Positions 12,541 through 23,847 of a stretch of 64,000 bases of DNA are shown here, one piece after another. The stretch lies in contig NC_054746.1 of NCBI RefSeq assembly GCF_018143015.1, positions 29,043,129 through 29,107,128 on the forward strand. The letters run 5' to 3'. Every line of letters begins with the position of its first letter. Within the stretch, counting starts at the first letter, position 1. Source of the DNA: Lytechinus variegatus (taxonomy: Eukaryota; Echinodermata; Echinoidea; Temnopleuroida; Toxopneustidae). The notes below the pieces were generated by a model. That model was not told where the DNA came from and searched no databases. It saw only the letters and a program-made list of their open reading frames with translations. Made by a program: the position numbers and the translations under genes.

Positions 12541-12665
12541 GTGCGAGCTGTGCTTCACAGAGAGCACGTTCCGATATCTAACTGGTCGGAGTTACGTATT
12601 TAACTATGGTAAGGCCGAGTTCACTGTCACCGGACTCCAAGAGGCCGAGCTCGATTGAGCATGCA
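12541..12665 (-). other. Possible untranslated first exon or promoter region
   Basis: A locally GC-richer island. On the minus strand CTCGCACT is followed by a good donor, GTGAGTAAAG, at about 12541. The TTLL gene needs an upstream non-coding exon, and this is one candidate 7 kb away. There is no further evidence, and a plus-strand donor-like CTATGGTAAGG is also present. Confidence 0.15.
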
Positions 12666-12864
12666 TACGCTATAACGGGGGGGGGGGGGGGTGGATATTC
12701 AAAGGGGCAGTACATGCAGTTTGAAGGGGTAGGGTTCGTTTCAACAACAAAAAAATAGGGAATTCAAATTTGCATTCGCAATCGACAGGACCCTAAGAAG
12801 CGGGGGTGCTAGCACTCGACGAGTCAGCACCTGAATTAAATTAGGCCCGATCGACTATTCAACA

Positions 12865-13165
12865 ACAATATAATAATAATAATAATAACAATAATAATAA
12901 TGGTAATACATGACATTTGTATAGCGCTCTTTCCATCATGATTAGATGCTCAAGGCGCTTTGACAGAGCAGAGCAACAAACACTATGTAATATATGTCTG
13001 AACAATAAGTCAAAGAGTCTATCAAAAAGCACTTTTATAAGGTATGTTTTCATTAATTGCGGGCCATGAAGGTGGTCAGTGAAGTCTGGGTTTTCAAACT
13101 CTGTGGCAGAGAATTCCACAGGCTAGGCCCTGCATGAGCAAAGGCCTGTTCCCCGCATAGCAACT
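12865..13165 (-). mobile_element. LINE 3'-end remnant (CR1/L2-like)
   Basis: On the minus strand a frame-disrupted segment reads like the C-terminus of a CR1/L2-type reverse transcriptase ORF: a WNSLP-type stretch, then SLTTF, then (in another frame) MKTYLIK. A tail follows with GCGCCTTGAGCATCTAATC and GAGCGCTATACAAATG, ending in an (ATT)n microsatellite. Head and most of the ORF are absent, typical of 5' truncation. The remnant is not functional. Confidence 0.6.
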
Positions 13166-13555
13166 GGAATTTGAAAGAGATTAGTAAATTTCTTGAGGGT
13201 ATTATGCATTAATACATCAAATCCCTGCCACGTACCCCCCCCCCCCTGACGAGCTTGAATACCTCTGTACAGCCAACATATACTTCATATGTTTTTTTTT
13301 CTATCTCACCCCTTTAGAATACAATCAACATCTCATTAATTCAAGACAGCTGCATATAGAGATCCCATGTATAGAGGTGGCGCCCCTCCCTATCAACTCT
13401 CCTAGAATGTTATTTATTGTTGTTAACAGTCTCGAAAATTATCTTCAAACCATGGAGCTCTCGATCTGTTCAAACTGGGGCCGTCAACATAATAAGGATA
13501 ATTGATATATTTCTGTTATTTGAGTCTTTGACCTTTGATAAAGAAAGGTCCCCAC

Positions 13556-13893
13556 TAGCGTACCTAAGGGGGGGCAGACTGCCCCCCTGACAAGTCATAA
13601 CTAATGCATGGGACGTACCCCTGCCCCCCCCCCCCCCTGACGAGTCACAACTGATCCAGGGGACGTGCCCCCTCCCCCCTTGAGAACGAAAAATGCAATG
13701 AAAAGAGACGTGTGTCCCTTTCTTTGAACTTGAAGACCTTTTTTTTGCTTGTCATTTTTTTCTGGTACCGTACGGAAGTCTCCTTTATTTTGCGGTTGAA
13801 GACCTTTTTTTTTTTGCTCTTCAAATTTTTTCTCAGACGAAATATCCTCCAAAAAAATTTGCCCCCTTTTGGAAAATCCTGGGTACGCTGCTG
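13556..13893. mobile_element. MITE with AGCGTACC ends and homopolymer G/C tracts
   Basis: The left AGCGTACCTAAGGGGGGGCA and right CCTGGGTACGCT are inverted. The interior has two C-rich segments, each beside a GACRAGTCA.AACTRATSCA-type block, and a duplicated TTGAAGACCTTTTTTTT segment. No coding support in either strand. Confidence 0.55.
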
Positions 13894-14561
13894 AGGGTCC
13901 CCCTCTTTTCTGAGACATTACATTGACAGATTATCATGGATTCGCCCCGCCTCTATATATAGCTAGCTCAGTGTGTAAAGCTAGCATTCTCCCCTATATA
14001 CATGCATAATGAGGTTTGTGTATATTAGAACCGTTAACAATTAGCCTAGTAGAATAAATATTTTATATTTATACATGCATATACGGACTTTGCAATAATA
14101 ATGATAGTTTAATGTTGATCAACCAAATTCAAGGAAGACCAAACTAATGATTTTTAGATCAATTAATATTAATTTTTTAAGTAGGCCTTAATCCACCAAA
14201 TATATTTTGAAAAAAAAATCTGCGAATCAATGAAAATTCTATTAAAATCGGATGTATGCACAAAAGACATTTTAGAGTTTCTCTGAAACTGTTGGGTTAC
14301 TTTAAATCATTTATTGACTTTTAGAAGTTTTTGTTGTAGCAGTTGTAACCCACTGCAATAAACATGATACGTCTAAAAGTCAACAAAGCCAGAGATTGAA
14401 TAGCGCCATCCGGAACGAGTTCATGTCACTCTCATCTACTCAAAAGCTTCGATCCAGTTCTCCTAATTTTCTCTCCTATTTTTTTTTTATATTTTATTAT
14501 ATTTTATTTATTTATTATTAATCTTACCAGCTATATCAAAGAAGAAATATCATAACTTTTT

Positions 14562-15015
14562 AAAGGTCAAGTACACCCCCCAAAAAAATGTCGATTTGAA
14601 TAAATAAAGAAAAATCAAACAAGCATAACGCAGAAAATTTCGTCAAAATCGGATTAAAAAAATATGTAAAATAATGAGGCAGTCGATGATGTCCCTCACT
14701 CACTATTTCTTTTGTTTTTACTGTTTAAATCATAATTCATGGAGGAATTAATCTTTGTTTCACTTGATAATGAGGATAAAATTAGATTATATCATATTTT
14801 ATATAATGAAATACAAAAGAAATAGTGAGTGGATGACATTATCAGTCTCATTTGCATACTGACCAGGATGTGCATATAACTGTTTTGTGAAATTAAGCAA
14901 AACTTTAAAATGTCATAACTTTCTGATTTTACATACGATTTTGATGAAATTTTTAGTGTTATGCTTGTTAGATTTTTCTTTTTTATTATTTCTTGTTGGG
15001 GTATACTTGTCTTTA
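14562..15015. mobile_element. Palindromic repeat family A, nearly complete copy
   Basis: Left end AAAGGTCAAGTACACCCCCC; right end GGGGTATACTTGTCTTTAG, its inverted complement. Both arms hold matching blocks (GAAAAATCAAACAAGCATAA and AAAATCG on the left; TTTGATGAAATTTTTAGTGT then TATGCTTGTTAGATTTTTC on the right), so the single strand could fold along most of its length. Shares the body with 3645-4095 and 62767-63267. Confidence 0.75.
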
Positions 15016-16115
15016 GGTGATAAACCTTTTGGGGTGGTTACTTTTTTTTCTTCATTTTTTTAAATTGAAACTCAGCTTTCGCTGGCGACAACCTTTTTTT
15101 CTGAACCCCCTCCTCCAAAATAAAATGATTTTTTGCACCCTCTCTCAATAGAATCTGCCAATGAAACGTACAAGCGCAGTTTGAAATTGTGACTGCAATG
15201 TATGATCAAAGACATCGAATCTACTCTATAAAATAATTGATTGACTATACTGTTTTGTTTAGTTTGATTGACTATACTGTTTTTTTTTTTTTTTTTTTTA
15301 AACACTCATTCTTCTTATCTGAGAGGGACAAGTATCCAGCAACGCAGTCCCGTATTGGGTCGCTAGTGGTAAGGTCCATATATAGGTAGATATCTTTTCT
15401 TTTAGGCGGTTGAGCTTTTGGTAAAATTTGAAACCGGGCAATAACTTGAGTATTTTGATCCAAATTATTTTAAACATAATTATACTTATAAACGATGTTA
15501 TTCACCGATGGATGAAAATTGTTTATATGCTGATGTGGCATATAATCGTATATTTCAGGAAACGGATGAGTGCGTGATTCTATGTTTAGAGAGCGAGTGA
15601 GGATGACTCTTGCTTATTTCAATATGCAAATCATCAAGAAATGCAATATCATTGCCTGAACGAACAATGCAACATATAACATCATATTGAAAACAACAAC
15701 AAGAAGAAGAACCAAACATTGCGCTGCCATACAAATCCTTTTTTGACGGCAGCTTTTCATCAGTCGACTTCCGCATACACGGCGCATACATACACAATTT
15801 AAGATTTCAAAACGATATCCAAGGTTTCGATATTATTTCAAACAAAACAAAGAAAACAAACTAGCCGAGCCATTACAAATCAAACAAGAAATAAACCATC
15901 ATAAACAAAATGCATTGAATCATTAATGTTTCTTGGGTGTGTCATGTGACAGCTTAGTGATTTGAAATCGCCTGATATAATATTTGAGAATTTAAGGCAA
16001 GCGAGCGAGAAAAACTTTAATGGCGATATTTCATTATAAAGTAATGTTTCCCTTCCATTCGCGTCTTCACTTTGTTTTCTTTTCCCCGTTTTATTAAGAT
16101 AAACATGCACTGCTA
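15016..16115. other. No gene seen
   Basis: Contains a T homopolymer at about 15282-15299 and AT-rich sequence. The minus-strand reading frames are short, without conserved motifs or flanking splice sites that would extend them. Confidence 0.4.
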
Positions 16116-16717
16116 AAGGGATAGTCCGGGCTGAAAATATTTTTATCTTAATAAATAGAGTAAGATTCACAGAGCAAAATGCTGAAAATGTCATCAAAAT
16201 CGGTTAACAAATAACGAAGTTATTTTTAAAGTTTATCAATATTTTGTGAAAACAATAAATTGCACATCGTCATGAATATTCATTAGGTGGGCTGATGATG
16301 TCACATCTCCACTTTCATTTCTCTTATGTTATTACATGAAATCATAAATGTTTCCCTTTTTCATAAATGTGTAAATGATGTGTTATGATGAAATAAGATG
16401 TGGCAATAAATAAGTAATGCACTTAGTCAGTTGTCAATTCAATTGTTTTATTTTTTGGTAGAAAATTTTTGAATAAACCTAATTTCATATACTAAAATAC
16501 AAAAGAATAAGTGGGGATATTACATCACAGCCCACCTAATGAATATTCATAAAGACATGCCTAGAACTGTTTCACCGGAATAATGCAAATCTTTAAAATT
16601 CAATGACTTTGTTATTTGTTATCCGATTTTGATCAAATTTTCAGCATAATATATTGCTCTGTGAATTTTACTTTATTTATTCAGATATGAATATTTCTAG
16701 ACTGGACCATCCCTTAA
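16116..16717. mobile_element. Palindromic repeat family B (AAGGGATRGTCC-ended)
   Basis: Left end AAAGGGATAGTCCGGGCTGA; right end AGACTGGACCATCCCTT, its inverted complement. The arms pair internally: TCATGAATATTCATTAGGTG and TGATGATGTCACATC on the left, GATATTACATCACAGCCCAC and CTAATGAATATTCATAAAGA on the right. About 600 bp, non-coding, related in plan to family A. Confidence 0.75.
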
Positions 16718-19660
16718 AACTAGAAGGGCCGGGGGGTCATCCGAACCATCCTCTGCGTTACGGCCCAACATGTTCACCTCAGTTACGAACATGACGAGGT
16801 TTGGTCATGTGCATCTAAAAATGAGCGACAGCATTTGCCTCCATGGCTTTACCGTGACGGCTAAAATGATTAAGCTACCATAGTAACCCCTACATATATC
16901 ATGCCTAAAGATAACAAGAACCTTTCATCCTAATCAAAAGAAAGCTTACTGGAAGCGGGATCAGATAGCTAAGCCAGTGGTAGTGGTAAATCCCCTTTCA
17001 ATTTAAAGATACAGCTCGAGGTAGGGCTTTACTCAAGTATGCTATAAGGTTTTAAATATCCATTGGAGGCTATTTTTGGCTAGAGATAAACTCCCATCTA
17101 TTTCATTCAGAAGGGGTGGGGTAGGCTGTTGCTCCTGGATCCAAGATTTCAAACAATAGGGAACACAAAAAAAAAGAAGTGATCTCACTCATAAAGTGAC
17201 GATAGATTTCTCATCATTAATCTGTAAACCCTTCTTATTCCAAAAGGAAAATGCGAGGGAGCGAAGCGATCTAGTTCTAGTGAATTGTATTTTAGTGGCA
17301 GCTTTACCTCTCATGATTTCAAGTTTTACTCCACCCCTTCCCCCTATACGTTTTCTGCGCCCATGATGAGTTTTACTTCTTTCTGCATATTATTTTCTCA
17401 TTCTTTGATTTATGCTCGGTTTTATGCAATCAAACTACCCCTTTTCAACGACTTTGTTTAATGTTATTTTGGCAGTCCAGGCAAACCCTCTAGGGTTTAC
17501 TACAGCAGTACATTTTAATCACATGATTTTAGTATCTATATCATCGTAATATATTTCATTACCATATTATACCTGTTGATGTCACTATATTTCAAATTGA
17601 ATGGTGTAAAATCAAATTGAATTGAAATGAATTGAATTTACAAATACAACAAACTGACCCTCATCATGCCTATTGAAATAAAGATTCATAAATATAACAG
17701 GGGCACAGAATTAAAAGTGATGCGATCTCTCTCAAAATTTCTGAGAGGGATCGTGCGAGAAGAGGGAATGATCAAATTTTGACCCTTTAAAGAATAACGA
17801 TAATATAGTTTTATTTTAATTTCATTTGTTTTGGTTGAACCTTAATCTGTTCTCATTTATTCTGCTTCTATTATATACCAGTTTGATGTCAGGGTGTGTG
17901 GACAGTGTAGACAACCTAGCTCGCTGAAATGAATTTCCGTCCGTAATTGCCGGCACCATCGTGTCGTGATCCACCTTTAATTATAACTGGTAACGTCGCT
18001 ATTCATTGTTTGCCAAATACAAAGAGTTCATTAAGAACCAATTAGCAAACAAACAGAGAAGGTACAGAGAAAATGAGATGAATTCCATACACTCTAATTT
18101 CTAGAACAATTATCAAAATAATGATTGCAGTATCATTTTCTCCAGGAAATTTAGGAATTTGCACGATTCTATGGAAAGGGCCAGCAGGTACCTCCTACCA
18201 GTCATAAAACACAATTTTACTATAAATCTCATAATTTTTATGAATGATATGTTATTCATAAGGAATTATACCAGTCAGTTTAATATGACTTAGATAATTA
18301 TATATACGCAGTATAATCGAGGATGAGGTTAGGTGGAAGGATGAACATCTTTTCGAGCAGAGTTAATAGCTTTTCATGTCACTTTCCAATTTAATCCAAC
18401 CCTTTGCTTCAAAGATCAATCATTGTCACATCTTTTTATTCGAATTTCATTTAATCTTTATTTCATTTTTAATTTAAAAAGACCAGAGCCCATCTAATAT
18501 AATTTACGAACGTTCTACATGCAGATCAAAAAGGCGGATTCAACTGAAACTTACAAATCGATGTGTACCTTGTTATAAAGGAACTGTTTTAAGTTTTTAT
18601 TGGGTTTTTGTTGTACATATATTTTATTTTGTAACATATCATATACTTCTATTTGAAATGCCGTCGGAATAACTTTTTATAATGATATAGGAAAACCAAT
18701 TAGGAACTATTCTAGACCCTTTGTACGAATCTCCTCGATTTAATGAATCAGAATGTTCTCTTTTATATAATGGGCACACATCTTGGGGTCGTCTTTATCA
18801 GAAATTCAACAATTCCGCCCATCGATTATAATAACATCAAGATGTCTTTCCGTGGGGAATCTATTCACTAGACCGCTTGGTAAAACATGAAAGGGGTGAA
18901 AAAGATTCGAAACCAAGCATAACAAACTTAAAATCTCTGATCAACAGTGGGAAAATGGCGCTACTATGGATTCTTAAGATGGTCAGCAAAAGGAGCACTG
19001 CTAAGGATTCCTTGGAGGTTTTCAGCGGATTAAACCTTGAAGAAGCGATGTCAGGTTATGAGAGAGCTGTATTGATCGTCTATTGCGTAATTATACAGAG
19101 ATTTAGTTAGCATCACCCTGCAACCCCTCTATCGCTATGATTACCAAGACATTAGGGTGGTTGAGGAAGCGAGACACTTTGCATATTACTGTCACTAATG
19201 GACTTCACCACATCAGCAGTGTTGTGACTGGTGCTGTGAAAATCTTGTTACTTAATTGCGTACGAGATATTGTTCTTTACTTTGGAAGTTTTAAGTGCTT
19301 ATTGATGGTGTAAAGCGACTTGAGATGTTAGCGAGAACACTCATTGCGATTTAATATGAAAGGAGCATGTGATGATACCCGGACAATTATAGACGGAAAT
19401 TGTTCTACTCACTTTGATTTCTTACAAACTCAAATTCTGTTACCATAAATGAACATCGGACAGTGTGAGGATACGGATATAGCAAATTTACCCACTGTAT
19501 AAATGTTTTCGACCGACTTTGCTAACTTTTAAACTTGAGGTTCCGCAGCAAAGAAAATTTCTTTGTCGAGATGTTTTTATAATATTATCAAGTGTTGACG
19601 AGGAGGTGCCACGTGAAAATGTGATTCACATTGGAACGCATCAATACTTTGTGGGATATT
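16718..19660. other. Gene-free stretch upstream of the 452-residue gene
   Basis: No recognisable exon, RNA gene or bounded transposon. The longest frame (18877-19110) is weak and is listed among the rejected items. The last few hundred bases presumably contain the promoter of the gene at 19747. Confidence 0.4.
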
Positions 19661-19668
19661 AGTGTCTT

Positions 19669-19677
19669 TATAAAAGG
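19669..19677 (+). promoter_or_regulatory. TATA box of the 452-residue gene
   Basis: TATAAAAGG is a full match to the metazoan TATA consensus, 78 bases upstream of the ATG. A transcription start at about 19700 (an ATCACTAACT initiator-like context lies there) would give a 5' leader of only about 45-50 bases. There is no splice site between box and ATG, which fits the intronless gene. Confidence 0.6.
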
Positions 19678-19746
19678 ACCGTTAGTATTCCGACATCACT
19701 AACTTGAGTCAAGTTATCAAAAATTACGATCAGCCTGTTTTTCGAC

Positions 19747-21105
19747 ATGAGCGGACAGGGTTCTAACAGACTTTTAGCAAAAAGGGAGAGTATGACTCTC
19801 GCCGAAGTGGATTTGATCAATTCAAATCAGTTTAAACACGACCAGCAGAAACTCCAACGTCATCAGGCAAAGCTAAGGAAGGATTACATTGAAACTATGT
19901 TGCTCCATAATCGGGAATATTCAGAACTGAAACAGTTCTTACACTGCATCAAACAGGTGAATAAGGAGGATGACGAATCATCAGTAAAATCGCGGAACCG
20001 ACAACCGGGTGCCAATCCGAAATGCAAGAAGGGCAAGCAAAAGAAAATGCGGAAAGAGGTTGACGATGACAGCGATGAAGAAGACGATGATGATGATGAC
20101 GATGACGAAGATAGTGATGGATCCACGGACGATAGTCAAGCACAGAAGTTAGAGAAAAATAAAAGTCAAGAACAGGACTCAAAAAAGGCAAAAATTTACT
20201 TGACTAGACCGAATGGGATGATGCGAGTGAACATTACACCAAAGAGTACAGATGACAAACCGGACCCGGGAAACCCAAAAGCACAATCTCGATTAACATC
20301 AAGAGAACAAGTTGATAACTCATCTGCCCTTGCAGGAATTTCAGAATCAACACTGAAAACAACGGCCCGTCTAACGGCGCTGAATCTCAATGCGATGAGA
20401 GACCAGTTCCAACGAATATCGAGCCCTTTGCCGCCGAACAATGTGGACTCGGAGTCAAACACTGGCGCTACGTTGGGCTCAAATTTAAGGGGAAATTCAC
20501 CAAGAACTCAAAGCCAAAACACCTTATTCCCAGCCAGCAATCAAAGATTAGGAGCATCATCTCCATTCCACTTTCATCAGACTATCGATCGCCCGTCGTC
20601 AAGGAAAGAATCATCCCCATTTCCCGCCAATCCTCCTCAATTGTTCACGCTGTCGGCACCTCGGCGATCGCCAGCCGCTCCTTCCTCATTTTTCCCGCGA
20701 CCCCAAAGCGGGATGAGCGAAGATGACTTCGGGGCTCCTGCCACATCCAGCTCATTCCCTGGTGCTCGGCGACCATCGGTGTCGAGAGAAAATGTCGTCG
20801 TAGAAGTGGGCTCCGTTTCCAGTAGCTCTCGATCATCAGGAAGCAAAAGAGGACCAGTCCCGCCAAAAATCGGGACCAAGGCTCTTCAGGTTCTCGTAGC
20901 ATCGCAGAAGAAGATCCTTGAAAGGAGAAAATCAGGTGAGAATCTGAGCACTCGTCTAATGACTCCTAGTGAATGCATCGAGATGCAGAATAGGCGGAGG
21001 GCTCTTATGAGGATCTCAGAGGAGAGGCAGAATAATATACCACCTAATACTCCAAGAATTGGCCCGAGAAAATTGTCCAGTGGGGACAAGAGTAAATCAT
21101 TTTGA
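19747..21105 (+). CDS. Intronless 452-residue protein of unknown family, acidic and Ser-rich
   Basis: One uninterrupted frame from ATG to TGA. I do not recognise the family. Residues 1-70 look helical and polar (LAEVDLINSNQFKHDQQKLQ, then RHQAKLRKDYIETMLLHNRE), a possible coiled coil. Residues 81-104 are basic (KCKKGKQKKMRK). Residues 105-129 form an almost pure Asp/Glu run (DSDEEDDDDDDDDEDSD). Residues 150-365 are Ser/Pro/Asn-rich and probably disordered. The C-terminus from about 370 regains order, with GTKALQVLVASQKKILERR and TPSECIEMQNRRRALMRISE helices. No signal peptide or membrane segment. Composition suggests an intracellular, perhaps nuclear or cytoskeletal protein, but that is a guess. 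A TATA box and even codon use support a real gene; a retrocopy is possible. Confidence 0.8.
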   Translation: MSGQGSNRLLAKRESMTLAEVDLINSNQFKHDQQKLQRHQAKLRKDYIETMLLHNREYSELKQFLHCIKQVNKEDDESSVKSRNRQPGANPKCKKGKQKKMRKEVDDDSDEEDDDDDDDDEDSDGSTDDSQAQKLEKNKSQEQDSKKAKIYLTRPNGMMRVNITPKSTDDKPDPGNPKAQSRLTSREQVDNSSALAGISESTLKTTARLTALNLNAMRDQFQRISSPLPPNNVDSESNTGATLGSNLRGNSPRTQSQNTLFPASNQRLGASSPFHFHQTIDRPSSRKESSPFPANPPQLFTLSAPRRSPAAPSSFFPRPQSGMSEDDFGAPATSSSFPGARRPSVSRENVVVEVGSVSSSSRSSGSKRGPVPPKIGTKALQVLVASQKKILERRKSGENLSTRLMTPSECIEMQNRRRALMRISEERQNNIPPNTPRIGPRKLSSGDKSKSF

Positions 21106-22194
21106 ATAAGCCGACATCAGGACACGAACTAACACCTAGTGACGAAATCTTCGCATTTTGAAGGATGAATTAAACGACTCAGAACTGGTCATACACATGT
21201 CATATTTCATTATCCGATTGATTGGTTGATTTATATTTCAGACGAAAGTGCAATATGCTAATATTATTAAAGTATCTTTCTTATTATTTATCCTGTATAC
21301 ATCTTACCTTTGACAAAGCTCTTGGATAAAGAGGAAGCCGCTATTCAATTTCTTAAACAAAATATATATACAATTATAATCCTTCCCCTCCTCTCTGTAT
21401 TTCATATCACTTCACATTCGTGTTTAAGTTTCTGCATTTGTTTTTACTTGCAAAAGTTCCGATCTAAAATCATACGTTCAGATGCGAATGTAAAACCTAA
21501 AATACGTGTCATAATGTTTCTTATACATGAAAAGAATTTAATCTGAACAAAACAGTTTCAGTGCAGTATGTATACAAGCATTTCAAGTGACTCGGCTGTT
21601 TTATTGTTGGCTCTCAAACCGTGTGTTTAAAAATAACTTGCAAAACCTGGTGAAAGTCGACAATATTAAAGGATCTAGGCTCAGGAGCAGAATAGTACAT
21701 TTGTGTTGTACCAATGAATAAGTTCTGAAGTGATCAATGTTACAATTACAGGTTTTGCATGAAACCATCTTAATGTGATGTTGTGCAATATCTATATTAG
21801 ATGTGTAGTTTATTCATGCAGTCTTAGTGAACTATCATAATCGGTTCTTATATACATCATCTAACTGTACTCATTACTTTCCGAAATATTAAAGGATTTC
21901 CCACTATCGCCGCTTATCTCTTCACTGAGATACGTAAAAAATGTCATATAATAAGTGATTTAAGATCAATATACATTTCAAAAGCCATAAGATTTGTATT
22001 ATCTAATTAAACCGACTGCGAAGTTGTACATCATTTCAATTCAGTGAATTATCAGTGCAGTTTCGGTTGATTGCAACGTTGTAAATCCTTCACTGTTTTC
22101 CGTTCCGAAAAAAAGTGAATGATTTTTGACAAGTACTATAGCAGTTTCATCCTTGGAAATCCAAGAATATTGTGGAAATAAAAAGAAGAATAAA
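21106..22194 (+). other. Probable 3' untranslated region with candidate poly(A) signals
   Basis: AT-rich sequence after the TGA without other coding support. Candidate signals are ATTAAA at 21266-21271 and two AATAAA at 22177-22182 and 22189-22194. Which one is used cannot be told from sequence alone. Confidence 0.35.
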
Positions 22195-22772
22195 CTGAAA
22201 ATTGCCATATGCAGTTATCGGTTAAGGCTGTGTGGAAACCGAGATCACTAAAATATCTGAAATTTGTTCAGTGGATTGTTATGAGTAAACATTATTTTCT
22301 TATTTCATTTGGCGTGATTGTCTCATCTGAGCACCCCAATTAATAATAATCAACATAGATGATATATCGGTTAAAATGTCATTGGAAGCAAATTTTGAGA
22401 AAGAAAATAAAAAAGGTCATTTTGTTTGTTTAGTAATTCTTAATTCCGTATTGTTGTCCGATTATATTCATTCTACTACTTTTGTAACAATTTTCCATTT
22501 AAATTCGATTCACAATTAATGGCGACCGAAATTCGTTCATTAATCGAATGTTATACTAATTTTCACCTATTTTTCAAAGAGTAAAGCCAGGCATAACCTT
22601 GCAAACTTGATTTGAACTATGATTTTCTTTCAGATATAATAATAAATTATGCAGGAACAGATCAACAGACTTTCACCTACTAGTATTGTTAAAACCGGGG
22701 ACCTACAATGCACCTCATCTCAGCATTAATAAAGACAATCATGCAACGGATTTGCAATTTTGGATCAAGACT
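22195..22772. other. No gene seen
   Basis: AT-rich intergenic sequence with no bounded repeat and no exon recognised. Confidence 0.4.
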
Positions 22773-23078
22773 AGGCGCCCGTTTCATAAACAGTTACAAC
22801 CGTTGTAACTTTGCCATTATGGCAACTATCATTCAATTCAATTTATTTTTCATTCTTCAACACTATACAAATAATTACAAGATAAAATAATTCAATTTAA
22901 ATAAAAGCATGAACAAAATTCAACATTGAATAAATGATATACATATTCAATAAGTGAATCAAATACAAATTAACATGCATGACAACCATGGCAACAGGAT
23001 TCAGCAGCCAATCAAAATCAAGGTTACCATGGTAGTTGCAAAGTTACAACTATTGTAACTCTTTATGAAACGGGCCCA
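22773..23078. mobile_element. MITE, GGGCCCGTTTCATAAAGAG-ended, long-palindrome copy
   Basis: The left GGCGCCCGTTTCATAAACAG then TTACAACCGTTGTAACTTTG pairs with the right CAAAGTTACAACTATTGTAA then CTCTTTATGAAACGGGCCC. The middle 130 bases are AT-rich and may be a secondary insertion. It is the best-preserved member of this terminal family in the window. Confidence 0.75.
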
Positions 23079-23847
23079 GGGATGCCAAGTTCATAACAGA
23101 GCTGCAGTGCTGAAGGATGAGAAAGAAACAAAGATTTTTCGTATGGGAAACAATATTTCCAACTCTTCTTCATAAAAGCTTCATGAAACCTGTATTATTT
23201 TATTTGGGGAGGGTCCGAGAGGCCGATATTCCTATCCGGCTAAGCAATTTCTTCAATGTAATTGTAAACTGAAATATAAGTTAAAGTTAATAACAATTAT
23301 GAGAAAAAAAATCCCTTTTATTTACCACCCCGCAATAATGGTTCTTGGTACAAGAAAGTGACAAGAGAGAGTGGTACAAGAGAATTTCGAAGCATGACTG
23401 ACATATCAATGTCGGTATGTCCACATGTGAAATGAGAAAGTGGCAGGACGAGAGAGAGAATCGAGGAGAAAGAGTGGCCAAAGAAAGTGGCAAGTTCATT
23501 TAAATTTGGGCAGAACAAAATCTTGATAGAATGGATGTAAACATTCAGACTGCATGGCAGTTAAACATAGCAGCTGTTTGTATTTTATGTACAAAGAATA
23601 AAAATTCAGTGAATTGGACGATGTCACCCGTACCATTGCACATTTCATGATGCTATTAACATTGAAATATAAATAAATGCCGTATGGAAATGAAACGTAA
23701 ATATGCAGGACTATTCAGAAAGCTATGGATGAATTTATGAACGACTGAGTTTAGCATTTTGATCTCAATGAGGAAGTACAGAAAAGGGCACATGTTGAAT
23801 GCTTTTAGCACATTGACTTAACATGCAATAAGCTACATTTTTGTCTC
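23079..23847. other. No gene seen; GA-rich patch
   Basis: Contains a purine-rich patch (23355-23490, AAGAAAGTGGCAAG- and GAGAGAGA-like), otherwise AT-rich. No exon recognised. Confidence 0.4.

Noticed and set aside
18877..19110. 77-codon open frame upstream of the intronless gene
   Set aside because: No conserved motif, no supporting splice sites or promoter, and composition typical of chance frames.
19884..20191. Minus-strand frames rich in Ser or His opposite the acidic run
   Set aside because: They are complements of the GAY/GAR-rich Asp/Glu segment of the plus-strand gene.
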